DNA from: Virgibacillus_F flavescens
GTDB lineage: Bacteria; Bacillota; Bacilli; Bacillales; Amphibacillaceae
Length of the DNA: 64,000 nucleotides
Assembly (NCBI RefSeq): GCF_050574275.1
Contig: NZ_CP192260.1
Coordinates: 2,108,001 to 2,172,000, forward strand
Direction: 5' to 3'
Part shown: positions 51,692 through 60,713 of the stretch, one piece after another
How positions within the stretch are numbered: position 1 is the stretch's first letter
Layout of the letters: each line of letters begins with the position of its first letter
The notes under the pieces: generated by a model
What the model was told of the DNA's origin: nothing
What the model saw: only the letters and a program-made list of their open reading frames with translations
Databases searched by the model: none
Made by a program: the position numbers and the translations under genes

Positions 51692-52792
51692 GTGGAAGCT
51701 ATAAACTGTCAAGGCTGTGGTGTAGTCATTCAGACAACAGATCCAGAAGAAGTAGGGTTTACACCTGAATCAGCACTAGCAAAAGATACTATATTGTGTC
51801 AACGTTGCTTTAAATTAAAGCATTATAATGAAATTCAGGATGTTTCTGTTACAGATGATGACTTTTTGAAAATGGTAAGCCAAATTCGTAATGAAGAAGG
51901 TTTGGTTGTTCATTTAATCGATATATTTGATGTAAGTGGAAGTATGATTCAAAGCTTAGCTCGAATCATTGGCGATAAACCAATTATATTAGTGGGAAAT
52001 AAAGTAGATTTATTGCCTAAATCAACCAATAAACAAAAATTAATTAACTGGCTAAAGAAATCTGCTAAAGATGCTGGAATAAAAGTAAGAGACGTTTATC
52101 TTATTTCATCCATAAAAGGTCATGGGATCGAGGAGTTAACAGAAGCAATTGAAGTGAAACGAGCCAATCGAGATGTTTATATTGTAGGAACAACTAATGT
52201 AGGTAAGTCAACATTTATCAATCGACTGATTCAGCAGACAACTGGCGATAAAGACATTATAACCACTTCCTATTTTCCTGGAACCACACTTGGGTTTATC
52301 GAGATTCCGTTAGATGAAAATTCTTCTCTAATTGATACACCTGGAATTGTTAATAAACAACAAATGGCGCATTATGTTTCTAAAAATGATTTAAAAATTA
52401 TCACACCATCAAAGGAAATAAAGCCAAGAGGTTTTCAACTCAATCACGGTCAAACTTTATTCTTTGGAGGTCTGGGTCGGATTGACTTTCTAAAAGGAGA
52501 CAAACAATCTTTCGTCTGCTATTTTTCGAATCAACTTTCAATTCATCGAACCAAGCTTGAAAATGCAGATAAACTCTATGAGGAGCATGTTGGAGAGCTG
52601 TTATCTCCACCCGATGAGATAAGCAAATCTAAGCTGCCTGAGCTTGTCGAGAGTACTTTTAGAATTAAGGAAGAAAAGATGGATATCGTTTTCCCTGGAT
52701 TAGGGTGGGTTATGATTCCTGAAGTTAATACTACTGTAATCGTCCACAGTCCAAGGTCTGTAGCAGTTTCTATCCGGCCAGCATTGATTTAA
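51692..52792 (+). CDS. yqeH: Circularly permuted ribosome-assembly GTPase YqeH
   Basis: 366 residues from GTG 51692, seven bases after GGGAGG in the yqeG end. An earlier in-frame GTG would put the ribosome site inside the gene. An N-terminal treble-clef zinc finger (CQGC, CQRC) is followed by the permuted G domain: G4 GNKVD near 109-113 precedes G1 GTTNVGKST near 165-173 and G3 DTPG. A C-terminal RNA-binding part follows. YqeH is needed for 30S subunit assembly. The match to B. subtilis YqeH runs end to end. Confidence 0.97.
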   Translation: MEAINCQGCGVVIQTTDPEEVGFTPESALAKDTILCQRCFKLKHYNEIQDVSVTDDDFLKMVSQIRNEEGLVVHLIDIFDVSGSMIQSLARIIGDKPIILVGNKVDLLPKSTNKQKLINWLKKSAKDAGIKVRDVYLISSIKGHGIEELTEAIEVKRANRDVYIVGTTNVGKSTFINRLIQQTTGDKDIITTSYFPGTTLGFIEIPLDENSSLIDTPGIVNKQQMAHYVSKNDLKIITPSKEIKPRGFQLNHGQTLFFGGLGRIDFLKGDKQSFVCYFSNQLSIHRTKLENADKLYEEHVGELLSPPDEISKSKLPELVESTFRIKEEKMDIVFPGLGWVMIPEVNTTVIVHSPRSVAVSIRPALI

Positions 52793-52803
52793 GGAGGATT
52801 GTA

Positions 52804-53643
52804 ATGAAATATCGGTTTGGATTAATTGGTTACCCAGTAACGCATTCATTATCCCCTTGGATACATGCTGAATTCATGAAAAGAGCTGGTTTGAATGGCA
52901 GCTATGAGCTGTATGAAATAAAACCGAACGATTCGTTTAACAACAAAATTAAAGAACTTAAAAATGAAAAGCTCAATGGCTTTAATATTACCGCGCCTTA
53001 TAAAAAAACAATCATGCCATTCTTGGATGAGTTGGATAAACAGGCCGAAGCAATTGGTGCTGTAAACACAGTTGTGAATGAAAACGGCAAGTGGGTCGGA
53101 TATAATACGGATGGTGACGGCTACCTTAGATCGCTGGTCAGTGTTTTCCCCTCGATTTCATCAGCGAAATACAGTAAAATAATTATTCTTGGTGCTGGTG
53201 GGGCAGCTCGAGCCATTTTATATACACTATTTGAAAATGGCTTTAAAAATATTGATATTGCAAACCGGTCCTTGCAATCAGCATCCGAACTAAAAGCATA
53301 TTATAATTTAAGAGACACACGCACATTAACCCTCAGTGAAGCGGAGAAGACATTGGGAGAATACGATATTATTATACAAACAACCTCGGTTGGAATGGGA
53401 ATTTCTCAATTTGATAAAATTGTTGAAATTACTAAGCTGCCTAACAGCAGTATAGTTAGTGATATTATATACAAACCGGTTAAAACGAGTTTTTTGCAGC
53501 AAGCAGATATTTTAGGTGCCCGAATTCATTATGGGCACTCAATGTTACTATATCAGGCTCAATATGCATTTGAATTATGGACTGGAATTCGTGTGCCGTT
53601 AGAAAAAATGGAACAGGATTTATTAAAAAAGTTGGAGGGATGA
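52804..53643 (+). CDS. aroE: Shikimate dehydrogenase
   Basis: 279 residues. The substrate stretch THSLSPWIHAEF is near 13-24, the catalytic lysine in ITAPYKK near 60-66, NTDGDGY near 100-106, and the NADP-binding LGAGGAARAILY near 127-138. It reduces 3-dehydroshikimate in aromatic amino acid synthesis. ATG 52804 follows AAGGAGG. It is inside the yqeG-yqeM operon. Confidence 0.96.
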   Translation: MKYRFGLIGYPVTHSLSPWIHAEFMKRAGLNGSYELYEIKPNDSFNNKIKELKNEKLNGFNITAPYKKTIMPFLDELDKQAEAIGAVNTVVNENGKWVGYNTDGDGYLRSLVSVFPSISSAKYSKIIILGAGGAARAILYTLFENGFKNIDIANRSLQSASELKAYYNLRDTRTLTLSEAEKTLGEYDIIIQTTSVGMGISQFDKIVEITKLPNSSIVSDIIYKPVKTSFLQQADILGARIHYGHSMLLYQAQYAFELWTGIRVPLEKMEQDLLKKLEG

Positions 53644-53647
53644 TTAG

Positions 53648-53938
53648 ATGTTAACTGGCAAACAAAAGAGATTATTACGTTCGAAAGCCAACCGACTGAA
53701 ACCGATATTTCAGGTAGGTAAGGTAGGCGTAAATGAAAATATGGTGGGACAAATCTCAGAAGCATTAGAAAAAAGAGAGTTGATTAAAGTAAGTATTTTA
53801 CAGAATTGTATGGAAGAAAAAGATACTGTTGCAGAAGAGTTGGCAGAAGGTGCTGATGCTGAAGTTGTTCAGATCATCGGTAATAATATTGTATTGTATA
53901 AGGAATCCGAAGAAAACAAAACGATACAACTGCCTTAA
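53648..53938 (+). CDS. yhbY: YhbY-type CRM-domain RNA-binding protein (YqeI)
   Basis: 96 residues forming one CRM domain: LTGKQKRLLRSKANRLKPIFQVGKVG at the N-terminus, ending in the IGNNIVLYK strand. The GxxG-type RNA-binding loop is in QVGKVGVNE. The family binds large-subunit precursors. ATG 53648 follows GGAGGG, 4 bases after the aroE stop. Confidence 0.95.
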   Translation: MLTGKQKRLLRSKANRLKPIFQVGKVGVNENMVGQISEALEKRELIKVSILQNCMEEKDTVAEELAEGADAEVVQIIGNNIVLYKESEENKTIQLP

Positions 53939-53949
53939 AGGAGCCTGTC

Positions 53950-54528
53950 ATGAAACGTATCGGTATTTTAGGAGGAACTTTTGATCCGCCTCATATTGGT
54001 CATTTGGTGATTGCAGAAGAAGTCAGAGTAGCACTTAAACTGGACGAGATATGGTTTATCCCGACGCAGGAACCTCCGCATAAAAATAAAGCTAACATAA
54101 GTGCGGAAAATCGAGTTGAAATGGTGAAAAAAATAATTGATGGTAATCCTTACTTTAAATTGAATACAATAGAAGTAGATCGTTTAGGAAAATCATATAC
54201 AATTGAAACATTAACGTTGTTAAAAAAGAAATATCCTGACGATTCTTTTTATTTTATAATTGGTGCCGACATGGTAGAATACCTTCCACAATGGCATCAA
54301 ATCAATGAATTAATAAAATTGGTTTCCTTTGTTGGGGTTAAAAGAATTGGATCACAATTGAGAACTCCTTATTCAATTACGGAAGTGGATATTCCTTATA
54401 TCGAAATTTCTTCTACGATGATACGTGAACGTATATATCAGGGGGCATCCATTAAGTACTACCTTCCCGAAACAGTTATAGGTTATATAAAGGAGCATCG
54501 ATTGTATGAAGAAAGAAGCAGCAATTAA
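53950..54528 (+). CDS. nadD: Nicotinate-nucleotide adenylyltransferase
   Basis: 192 residues. The nucleotidyltransferase motif GGTFDPPHIGHL is at 8-19, and the ISSTMIRERI motif is near 155-164. It makes deamido-NAD+ from nicotinate mononucleotide and ATP, the substrate of NadE encoded at 1.5 kb. ATG 53950 follows AAAGGAG. Its 3' end overlaps yqeK by 23 bases. Confidence 0.97.
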   Translation: MKRIGILGGTFDPPHIGHLVIAEEVRVALKLDEIWFIPTQEPPHKNKANISAENRVEMVKKIIDGNPYFKLNTIEVDRLGKSYTIETLTLLKKKYPDDSFYFIIGADMVEYLPQWHQINELIKLVSFVGVKRIGSQLRTPYSITEVDIPYIEISSTMIRERIYQGASIKYYLPETVIGYIKEHRLYEERSSN

Positions 54529-55066
54529 TATAGTTCAAAAGGCGCTTACAGAAGAACGATTTCAGCATACGCTGCGAGTTGCTGAGACAGCTGTAGAACT
54601 AGCTGAACTGTATAGTGTTTCAAAAGAAAAAGTGGAACTTGCAGCTATTTTGCACGATTATGCGAAGTATCGGCCACTGGAAGAAATGAAACAATTTATC
54701 CTGAATAGCAATTTGCCAAACGATCTAGTTGATTATCATCACGAAGTTTGGCATGGACCAGTGGCTTCGGTCTTAGTACAGGAAGAATTTGGTATTGAAG
54801 ATGAGGAAATTATAGGTGCAATTCGTTACCATACTACTGGTAAGGCAGGGCTTGGAAATCTTGAGAAGATCATTTTCCTGGCTGATTATATTGAGCCAGG
54901 CAGAGTATTCCCTGGAGTCGAGGAAGTCAGAGAAATGGCTGTTAAGGATTTAAACCATGCATGTTTTATGGTTTCTCGTAATACGATACACTTTTTACTT
55001 TCGCGACATGCATCGGTTTATCCCGACTCTATTCAAGCTTATAATTATTTTTTAAATAACATGTAA
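54506..55066 (+). CDS. yqeK: HD-domain hydrolase YqeK (Ap4A hydrolase family)
   Basis: 186 residues. HD-domain metal ligands are in FQHTLRVAETAVELA, LHDYAKYRP near 49-57, HHEVWHGP and RYHTTG. The Gram-positive YqeK family was shown to cleave diadenosine tetraphosphate symmetrically into two ADP. ATG 54506 lies within nadD, with AAGGAG upstream, so translation is coupled. It is often fused to nadD in other genomes, consistent with this overlap. Confidence 0.95.
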   Translation: MKKEAAINIVQKALTEERFQHTLRVAETAVELAELYSVSKEKVELAAILHDYAKYRPLEEMKQFILNSNLPNDLVDYHHEVWHGPVASVLVQEEFGIEDEEIIGAIRYHTTGKAGLGNLEKIIFLADYIEPGRVFPGVEEVREMAVKDLNHACFMVSRNTIHFLLSRHASVYPDSIQAYNYFLNNM

Positions 55067-55116
55067 GTATGACAAGTTTGGAAGTAACAACAAGAATATA
55101 TGGAGGTTTTAATTGG

Positions 55117-55473
55117 ATGAATAGCAGTGAGATTATACAAATAGTAGCAGAGGCAAGTGATGATAAGCGTGCAGAGGATATTATTGCACTTGATATGAAA
55201 GAAGTTTCACTCGTAGCAGATTATTTCTTGATCTGTCACGCGAGTAACGAAAGACAGGTTCAGGCAATTGCGCGCTCGATAAAAGACGCAGCTGAAGAAG
55301 CGGGGATCCCTGTAAAACGATTAGAAGGATTCGAACAGGCTAGATGGATATTAGTTGATATTGGTGATGTTGTTTGTCATGTATTCCATAAAGATGAACG
55401 TTCTTATTATAATTTAGAGCGGTTATGGGGAGATGCAGGGCGTGTTACGTTAAGTGTAGGTCAAGAAGGTTAA
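55117..55473 (+). CDS. rsfS: Ribosomal silencing factor RsfS
   Basis: 118 residues from ATG 55117 with GGAGG about 10 bases upstream. The longer frame from 55069 lacks support and exceeds family length. Signature stretches are DDKRAEDIIALDMKEVSLVADYFLIC and VCHVFHKDERSYYNLERLWGDA. RsfS binds protein L14 on the 50S subunit and blocks subunit joining in slow growth. It is in the operon between yqeK and yqeM. Confidence 0.97.
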   Translation: MNSSEIIQIVAEASDDKRAEDIIALDMKEVSLVADYFLICHASNERQVQAIARSIKDAAEEAGIPVKRLEGFEQARWILVDIGDVVCHVFHKDERSYYNLERLWGDAGRVTLSVGQEG

Positions 55474-55476
55474 TTA

Positions 55477-56235
55477 ATGGCATATCAGGAAATGGCAAGA
55501 TTCTATGACAAACTTATGGACACTGCACCGTATACCCAGTGGGCGGAGATGACCGAAGAAATATTAAAAAACTCTTCTATTCCTGTAAAAAGCATTGTTG
55601 ACCTGGGTTGTGGAACTGGTCAATTAACAACCAGACTTGCGAATTCAGGATATCAAATGATTGGAATAGATTTCTCAAGCGAAATGCTTAGTTATGCTCA
55701 ACAGCGGGCTAGTGAAAAGAAACAAACGATTCAGTGGATTAACCAGGATATTCGCGAAACGGAAGGCATAGCAGAAATGGATGCTGTTATAAGTTATTGT
55801 GATGTGATGAACTATATAACTTCAGAAGAAGAATTGAATTTGGTTTTCGCAAACGTGGAGAGCATGTTAAAAAATAACGGATTATTTATATTTGATGTAC
55901 ATTCGTTGTATCATGTTGAAAATAACTTAGTAAATCAGACCTTTGCTACAGTAGAGGATGATATGTCTTCTATCTGGTTTTGTTCAGAAGGAGAAAGTAA
56001 GGGAGAAATGTATCATGACCTTACATTTTTCATTTCCGGTGAACAGGAAACATACAAAAGGTATGATGAATATCATCACCAAAAAACATTTTCAATTGAG
56101 TTTTATAAAAAACTTTTAGAGCAGAATGGATTACAAATTCGAAATATATATGGAGACTTTTCTATGAATGAAGAAAATCTCGATGAAAAGGCAGAACGAA
56201 TCTTCTTTATTACTGAAAAAAGATCAGCAAAATAG
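55477..56235 (+). CDS. yqeM: AdoMet-dependent methyltransferase YqeM
   Basis: 252 residues. Class I methyltransferase motif I is VDLGCGTGQLTTRLA near 42-56, with motif II region GIDFSSEMLSYA and acidic stretch AVISYCDVMNYI. The substrate is unknown. ATG 55477 begins 3 bases after rsfS. It is the last gene of the yqeG operon, and its stop codon lies inside a terminator hairpin. Confidence 0.92.
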   Translation: MAYQEMARFYDKLMDTAPYTQWAEMTEEILKNSSIPVKSIVDLGCGTGQLTTRLANSGYQMIGIDFSSEMLSYAQQRASEKKQTIQWINQDIRETEGIAEMDAVISYCDVMNYITSEEELNLVFANVESMLKNNGLFIFDVHSLYHVENNLVNQTFATVEDDMSSIWFCSEGESKGEMYHDLTFFISGEQETYKRYDEYHHQKTFSIEFYKKLLEQNGLQIRNIYGDFSMNEENLDEKAERIFFITEKRSAK

Positions 56236-56260
56236 TATTTTGCTGATCTTTATTTTTTTG
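56217..56260 (+). terminator. Terminator of the yqeG-yqeM operon
   Basis: The stem AAAGATCAGCAAAAT / ATTTTGCTGATCTTT with a short loop containing the yqeM stop is followed by TATTTTTTT. The comER gene found here in B. subtilis is absent. Confidence 0.92.
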
Positions 56261-56357
56261 AAGGATATGATTGGATTAAGTCGAATAGTAGTATATAGTT
56301 ATTTTAACCCCCGCTTTCTCTCGTAACATCTTACCTCACAAAAGGAAGTGTCCCTCT

Positions 56358-56930
56358 ATGGTTAACCTACTCAAAAAAAACTTATTTTTTATAATTATTG
56401 GTCTAGCAGCAGTTTTATTTCTTTTTATTTTTAACGAAAAGTCTAAAGGTGATGATACTGTTGAGGTTAATCCTCTTAAGCAAGCACTTCCTATTCAACA
56501 GGAAGAAACGCAGAGCCCAATAAATATGTTTGTTGATGTAAAAGGGGAAGTAAGAAATCCCGGAGTATACACAATTAAAAAAGATTCCCGGGTGGAAGAT
56601 GTCATTAATCTTGCGGGAGGATTTACTAAACAAGCAGATCAGACTGTTGTTAACCTGGCGCAAAAGGTTCACGATGAAATGATTATTGCGGTACCAAAAG
56701 CTGGTGAAACAAGGGAATCTGCAACAGGTAATACAACAAAAATTAACCTTAATTATGCATCTCAGGAAGAAATCGAACAATTAAATGGGATTGGTCCATC
56801 AAAAGCTCAGGCAATTATTCAATATCGAGAAGAAACTGGATTATTTCAGAAAATTGAAGATGTATTAAATGTACCTGGAATTGGGGAGAAGACACTTGAG
56901 AATATGAAAGAAAATATTCAAATACCGTAA
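56358..56930 (+). CDS. comEA: Competence DNA receptor ComEA
   Basis: 190 residues. An N-terminal membrane anchor (about 8-27) is followed by an SLBB domain (about 55-110: FVDVKGEVRNPGVYTI). The C-terminal helix-hairpin-helix domain (about 128-190: INLNYASQEEIEQLNGIGPS and LNVPGIGEKTLENM) binds double-stranded DNA. ComEA captures incoming DNA outside the membrane and hands it to ComEC. ATG 56358 follows AAAGGAAGTG. No clear pair of ComK boxes was found upstream. Confidence 0.95.
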   Translation: MVNLLKKNLFFIIIGLAAVLFLFIFNEKSKGDDTVEVNPLKQALPIQQEETQSPINMFVDVKGEVRNPGVYTIKKDSRVEDVINLAGGFTKQADQTVVNLAQKVHDEMIIAVPKAGETRESATGNTTKINLNYASQEEIEQLNGIGPSKAQAIIQYREETGLFQKIEDVLNVPGIGEKTLENMKENIQIP

Positions 56931-56995
56931 CGTATTGACGGAGATATTTTTATGCATGTAGACTTAACTAATTAATAAATAAAGGTGGAATTGAT

Positions 56996-57565
56996 ATGGA
57001 ACGAATTTCATGGGATCAATATTTCATGGCACAAAGCCATTTACTAGCTTTAAGAAGTACGTGTGAACGGTTGACGGTAGGAGCAACAATTGTCAGGGAA
57101 AAACGAATAATAGCAGGTGGATATAACGGAAGTGTATCCGGGGACGCACACTGCATTGATGAAGGATGTTATGTCATCGATGGTCATTGTGTTCGCACTG
57201 TCCATGCAGAAGTAAATGCACTTCTGCAATGTGCAAAATTTGGTGTACCAACTAAAGACGCTGAAATGTATGTCACTCATTTTCCTTGTTTGAATTGCTG
57301 TAAAACAATCATTCAGAGTGGTGTGAAGATGGTTTATTATGCTGCTGATTATAAGAACGATCCATATGCTATTGAGTTATTCATTAAATCTGGTGTTCAG
57401 ACACAAAAGGTTGAGCTCGAACATAATACGGTTGATGTGAACCCTAGAGAAAAAGTTTCATATGTAGAGACTTTATTAAACAAGCTTGAAGATTCGTCAA
57501 TTGATCAAACTCAGTTAGATAAATATAAAAACGAAGCAAATCGCTTATTCAATTTGCATAAGTAA
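56996..57565 (+). CDS. comEB: dCMP deaminase-family protein ComEB
   Basis: 189 residues. The zinc-dependent deaminase motif HAEVNAL is near 68-74 and PCLNCCKTI near 97-105. Two further cysteines (CIDEGC) may form a second metal site, as in this family. It is homologous to dCMP deaminase. In B. subtilis ComEB also helps place ComGA at the cell pole, and its enzymatic role in competence is not required. ATG 56996 follows AAAGGTGG. Confidence 0.95.
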   Translation: MERISWDQYFMAQSHLLALRSTCERLTVGATIVREKRIIAGGYNGSVSGDAHCIDEGCYVIDGHCVRTVHAEVNALLQCAKFGVPTKDAEMYVTHFPCLNCCKTIIQSGVKMVYYAADYKNDPYAIELFIKSGVQTQKVELEHNTVDVNPREKVSYVETLLNKLEDSSIDQTQLDKYKNEANRLFNLHK

Positions 57566-57577
57566 GCATGGGTAGTG

Positions 57578-59878
57578 ATGATGAAAGGTTATTGGCATTT
57601 TCTGGCACTTTCCGTACTTTTAAGTATTCTAACAGTTATTTTCGATAACAAAGTGTTTTTTATTATCCTGTTAATTTGGTTATTTTACCTTCATAAACAA
57701 AGGAAAATAAAGATTGGAACATTAGTGACTTCACTCGTTTTTTATATCGGATTCTGCAGTTATATTCCTATTGTAGATTTACCTGAACGTGATCAGTTAT
57801 TAGTAGAAGGGACTATAAATGGACAAGTAACCGGAACCATAAGTAGTCCCGTTAAAATAAATGTAAAGCGAATTGAATTCGTTTTAAGAGGAAAAGACGT
57901 TTCCAGAAAGTGGGTAGCTGTAGCTTTTAATCCAGAGGAAAGCGAATGGGACCCTAAAACAATCGAGCAGTTGAAATATGGTGCAACGTGTCAACTAACC
58001 GGATTGCTTGAAATCCCGGATAAAAGTAGAAATCCAGGACAATTTGATTATCAAAAGTATCTGCGCGTAAAAGGTATTACGCACCAGGTGACTATTTCAA
58101 GTATGAAAAACATAAGTTGTAACGGACAATCACCCCTGAATTACATCTTCGAGACACGGCTAACTATTATAAATTTTGTTATCTCCAGAACTAATCCATA
58201 TACAGCCAAATGGTTATCAGCACTTATATTAGGTGATGATTCACAATTAGATGAAGAAACGATTGATCTGTTTCAGAAATGGAATTTATCCCATCTTTTA
58301 GCTATCTCAGGATTAAATGTTGCCATTATTATCTCCATAACCTATTTTCTGCTAATCAAGCTTAATTTTTTCAGTAAAGAAAAAGCACAGTTGATAATGC
58401 TCATTATTTTACCGTTCTACGCTCTAATTGCTGGTGGTGAGCCATCTGTTTGGAGAGCGTGTTTAATGGTATTTGTTTTTATTGTAGTGAGGAAACTAAA
58501 TACTATTTTCACCTTAACTGATGTATTGAGTATAATTTTTATCGTAATGATTTTATATGATAAATTCATTGTATATCATGTTGGTTTTCAGCTTTCCTTT
58601 CTTGTCACATTAGGACTTCTTCTATCGGGAAAATGGATCTCTGCTACTAAATCCAATTTATTTATAAGTTTGCAAATAAGTTTTATGGCGCAGATGATGA
58701 TAATTCCTTTGCAGCTTGCTTATTTTTATACATTTCAACCATTGGCTATACTTTTAAATGTATTTATTATCCCTTATTTCTCTTTTTTTGTTATACCAAT
58801 TATGTTTATCATTCTCTTGCTTACTCCAGTCTCAGAAACATTCTGCACAATTTTGGGTAATATCTTTGAATCGACCAATCAGCTTGTAATTAATTGCATT
58901 CATAAGATCGATGAACTTGCATATTTCCCTTATATTCTCGGACCAATGCCTATAATAGTTGTAGTTATATACTATGTATTGTTTTTATTCTTAATGGATG
59001 CTCTCCAAAATGAGAAAAAAAGACGTGCATTTCAAATCGGTTGTTTGTTGGTAGTTATTTTTACTTTTGTTGCTGTTAAACCATTTTTTTCTCCATACGG
59101 GACTGTGACTATGCTGGATATTGGTCAAGGAGATTGCTTTATCATTGAATTGCCATTTCGAAAAGCGGTTTTCTTTATTGACGCGGGGGCAAAAATGTCA
59201 TTTGAGAATGAGGAACCTACAGATGCGAATTATAAACAGATTATTAAACCCTACCTTTACTCGAAGGGAATTTCGAAAATAGATGCTCTGTTTCTAAGTC
59301 ATGAAGATGTGGATCATGTTGGAAGTGTTTCATTCTTGCTGAAAGAGTTCCAGGTGGATGAGGTACTGTTAAGTAATTACTATAATTTAGCTGATTCTAC
59401 AATAAATAGCTGGAAAGAAAAAGATACCCATGTGGAACGTATAAACGGTGGGGATGAGTTAATGCTACGTGGTTTACCTATCGGTGTCTTATCTCCGGCA
59501 GAAGACAGAAAAGAAACCAATTCTAATTCACTTGTATTGTATATGAAGTTAGGGGGATTGAGTTGGTTATTTACCGGAGATATTGATAAAAAGGCTGAAT
59601 TGCAAATAAAAGAAAAGTACGCAACTATTAAGATTGATGTACTAAAAGTAGCTCATCACGGTAGCAATACATCTACTGATTCTTCCTTTGTGAAAAAACT
59701 TAGACCAAAGTATGCCTGGATTTCAGTAGGTCAAAATAATTCTTACGGACACCCCACCACCGAAGTGCTGGATCTTCTGAATATAGAGGGTGTCAAGATT
59801 TTTCGAACCGACCAAGATGGAGCGGTACAATTTCGATACAAGGATAACAAAGGGAGATTTTCTAAATTTTTACCCTAG
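57578..59878 (+). CDS. comEC: Competence DNA channel ComEC
   Basis: 766 residues (ATG 57578; GTG 57575 and ATG 57581 are also possible). N-terminal helices and an OB-like DUF4131 region (about 60-190) are followed by the ComEC competence domain. That domain has a multi-helix core (HLLAISGLNVAIIISI near 240-255, AGGEPSVWRACLMVFVF near 285-301). The C-terminal metallo-beta-lactamase domain (about 510-766) has MLDIGQGDC, SHEDVDHVGS and VAHHGSNTS, the proposed nuclease for the non-transported strand. It forms the inner-membrane channel for transforming DNA. Confidence 0.96.
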   Translation: MMKGYWHFLALSVLLSILTVIFDNKVFFIILLIWLFYLHKQRKIKIGTLVTSLVFYIGFCSYIPIVDLPERDQLLVEGTINGQVTGTISSPVKINVKRIEFVLRGKDVSRKWVAVAFNPEESEWDPKTIEQLKYGATCQLTGLLEIPDKSRNPGQFDYQKYLRVKGITHQVTISSMKNISCNGQSPLNYIFETRLTIINFVISRTNPYTAKWLSALILGDDSQLDEETIDLFQKWNLSHLLAISGLNVAIIISITYFLLIKLNFFSKEKAQLIMLIILPFYALIAGGEPSVWRACLMVFVFIVVRKLNTIFTLTDVLSIIFIVMILYDKFIVYHVGFQLSFLVTLGLLLSGKWISATKSNLFISLQISFMAQMMIIPLQLAYFYTFQPLAILLNVFIIPYFSFFVIPIMFIILLLTPVSETFCTILGNIFESTNQLVINCIHKIDELAYFPYILGPMPIIVVVIYYVLFLFLMDALQNEKKRRAFQIGCLLVVIFTFVAVKPFFSPYGTVTMLDIGQGDCFIIELPFRKAVFFIDAGAKMSFENEEPTDANYKQIIKPYLYSKGISKIDALFLSHEDVDHVGSVSFLLKEFQVDEVLLSNYYNLADSTINSWKEKDTHVERINGGDELMLRGLPIGVLSPAEDRKETNSNSLVLYMKLGGLSWLFTGDIDKKAELQIKEKYATIKIDVLKVAHHGSNTSTDSSFVKKLRPKYAWISVGQNNSYGHPTTEVLDLLNIEGVKIFRTDQDGAVQFRYKDNKGRFSKFLP

Positions 59879-59897
59879 TTCAAATAATTAGTAGTTA

Positions 59898-60690
59898 GCA
59901 ATAGATGGAAACTGAGAAGTAACAACGAAATTTACTCTGCTGGCAGTCGCGTACCATAGGGATGATGGTGAGCCTACCCTTGTGCCGCCGTAGGTGGCCA
60001 CTAAAAAAGTTGTGTGTTGTACAAAATAGGTGGATCTATTTTCGCATCTTCGAATATACTTCGCTTTCCGTGGGCGCGGCTTCAGCTTCCTTGCCCCGGC
60101 AAGGGGTATGCCAACGTTGTCCGCAAAGGACGGGTTTAGTTGGCCCTCCTTTAAAAAACCGCTTTCCTGCTTAGATCTTCAGCACGCGCTGTTCCTACAG
60201 GAGTCTTCGTATATTCGAAGATGCTACGTTAAAGTTAGAAATTATATCTTTAAGATCTTCCTCTTTTTCAGTGACCTTTATCGAGCTCAGGGATCTTTCC
60301 GATAAAGTCCTCCACTCCAATCTCTAGACAAGAGATATATGTTACAGATTTATTAAATTCACACTTGATAGCTACGTCTATTTCAAAGTGCATTAGTTAA
60401 AAGACATTATAAACGATTTTTTAGTAACCAGCCTTACTAGTCCAGGTGAGTGGAGGGCGGTGACTCCTGCGGGAACAGCACGAGTCTGAAGGCCCCGCAG
60501 TTTAAATGAGGAGGGCCAACTAAAACCGTCCTTTGCGGACAACGTTGGCATACCCCTTGTCGGGGCAAGGAGACTGAAGCCGTGCCCTAAGGTGCGCATC
60601 CGCCCGCAGCGATCCTGGACGACGGCTTTAGAACATTTCTTGGTAATAAATTTACTTCGCAGTATAGAGAAATTACGAAAAAGCAGTTAG
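59898..60690. repeat. Compound family-2 repeat with long inverted arms
   Basis: A noncoding block after comEC. About 60060-60212 and 60446-60595 form long inverted arms. Within them 60080-60157 and 60500-60577 are near-identical complements, sharing AACGTTGGCATACCCCTTG. A second inverted pair flanks the left arm (CGCATCTTCGAATATACTTCG at about 60044 against its complement at about 60207). The right arm carries the unit GTGACTCCTGCGGGAACAGC with CGAGTCTGAAGGC, a repeat pattern I recognise from other Bacillaceae. Ends resemble those of the copy at 39450-39614. The loop (60230-60445) shows no gene. Confidence 0.75.
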
Positions 60691-60713
60691 CAACAATTTT
60701 TTATAAATAAAAA

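Noticed and set aside
59962..60599. Arg/Pro-rich open frames after comEC
   Set aside because: They lie entirely in the inverted repeat arms, so coding appearance comes from higher GC content rather than a gene.
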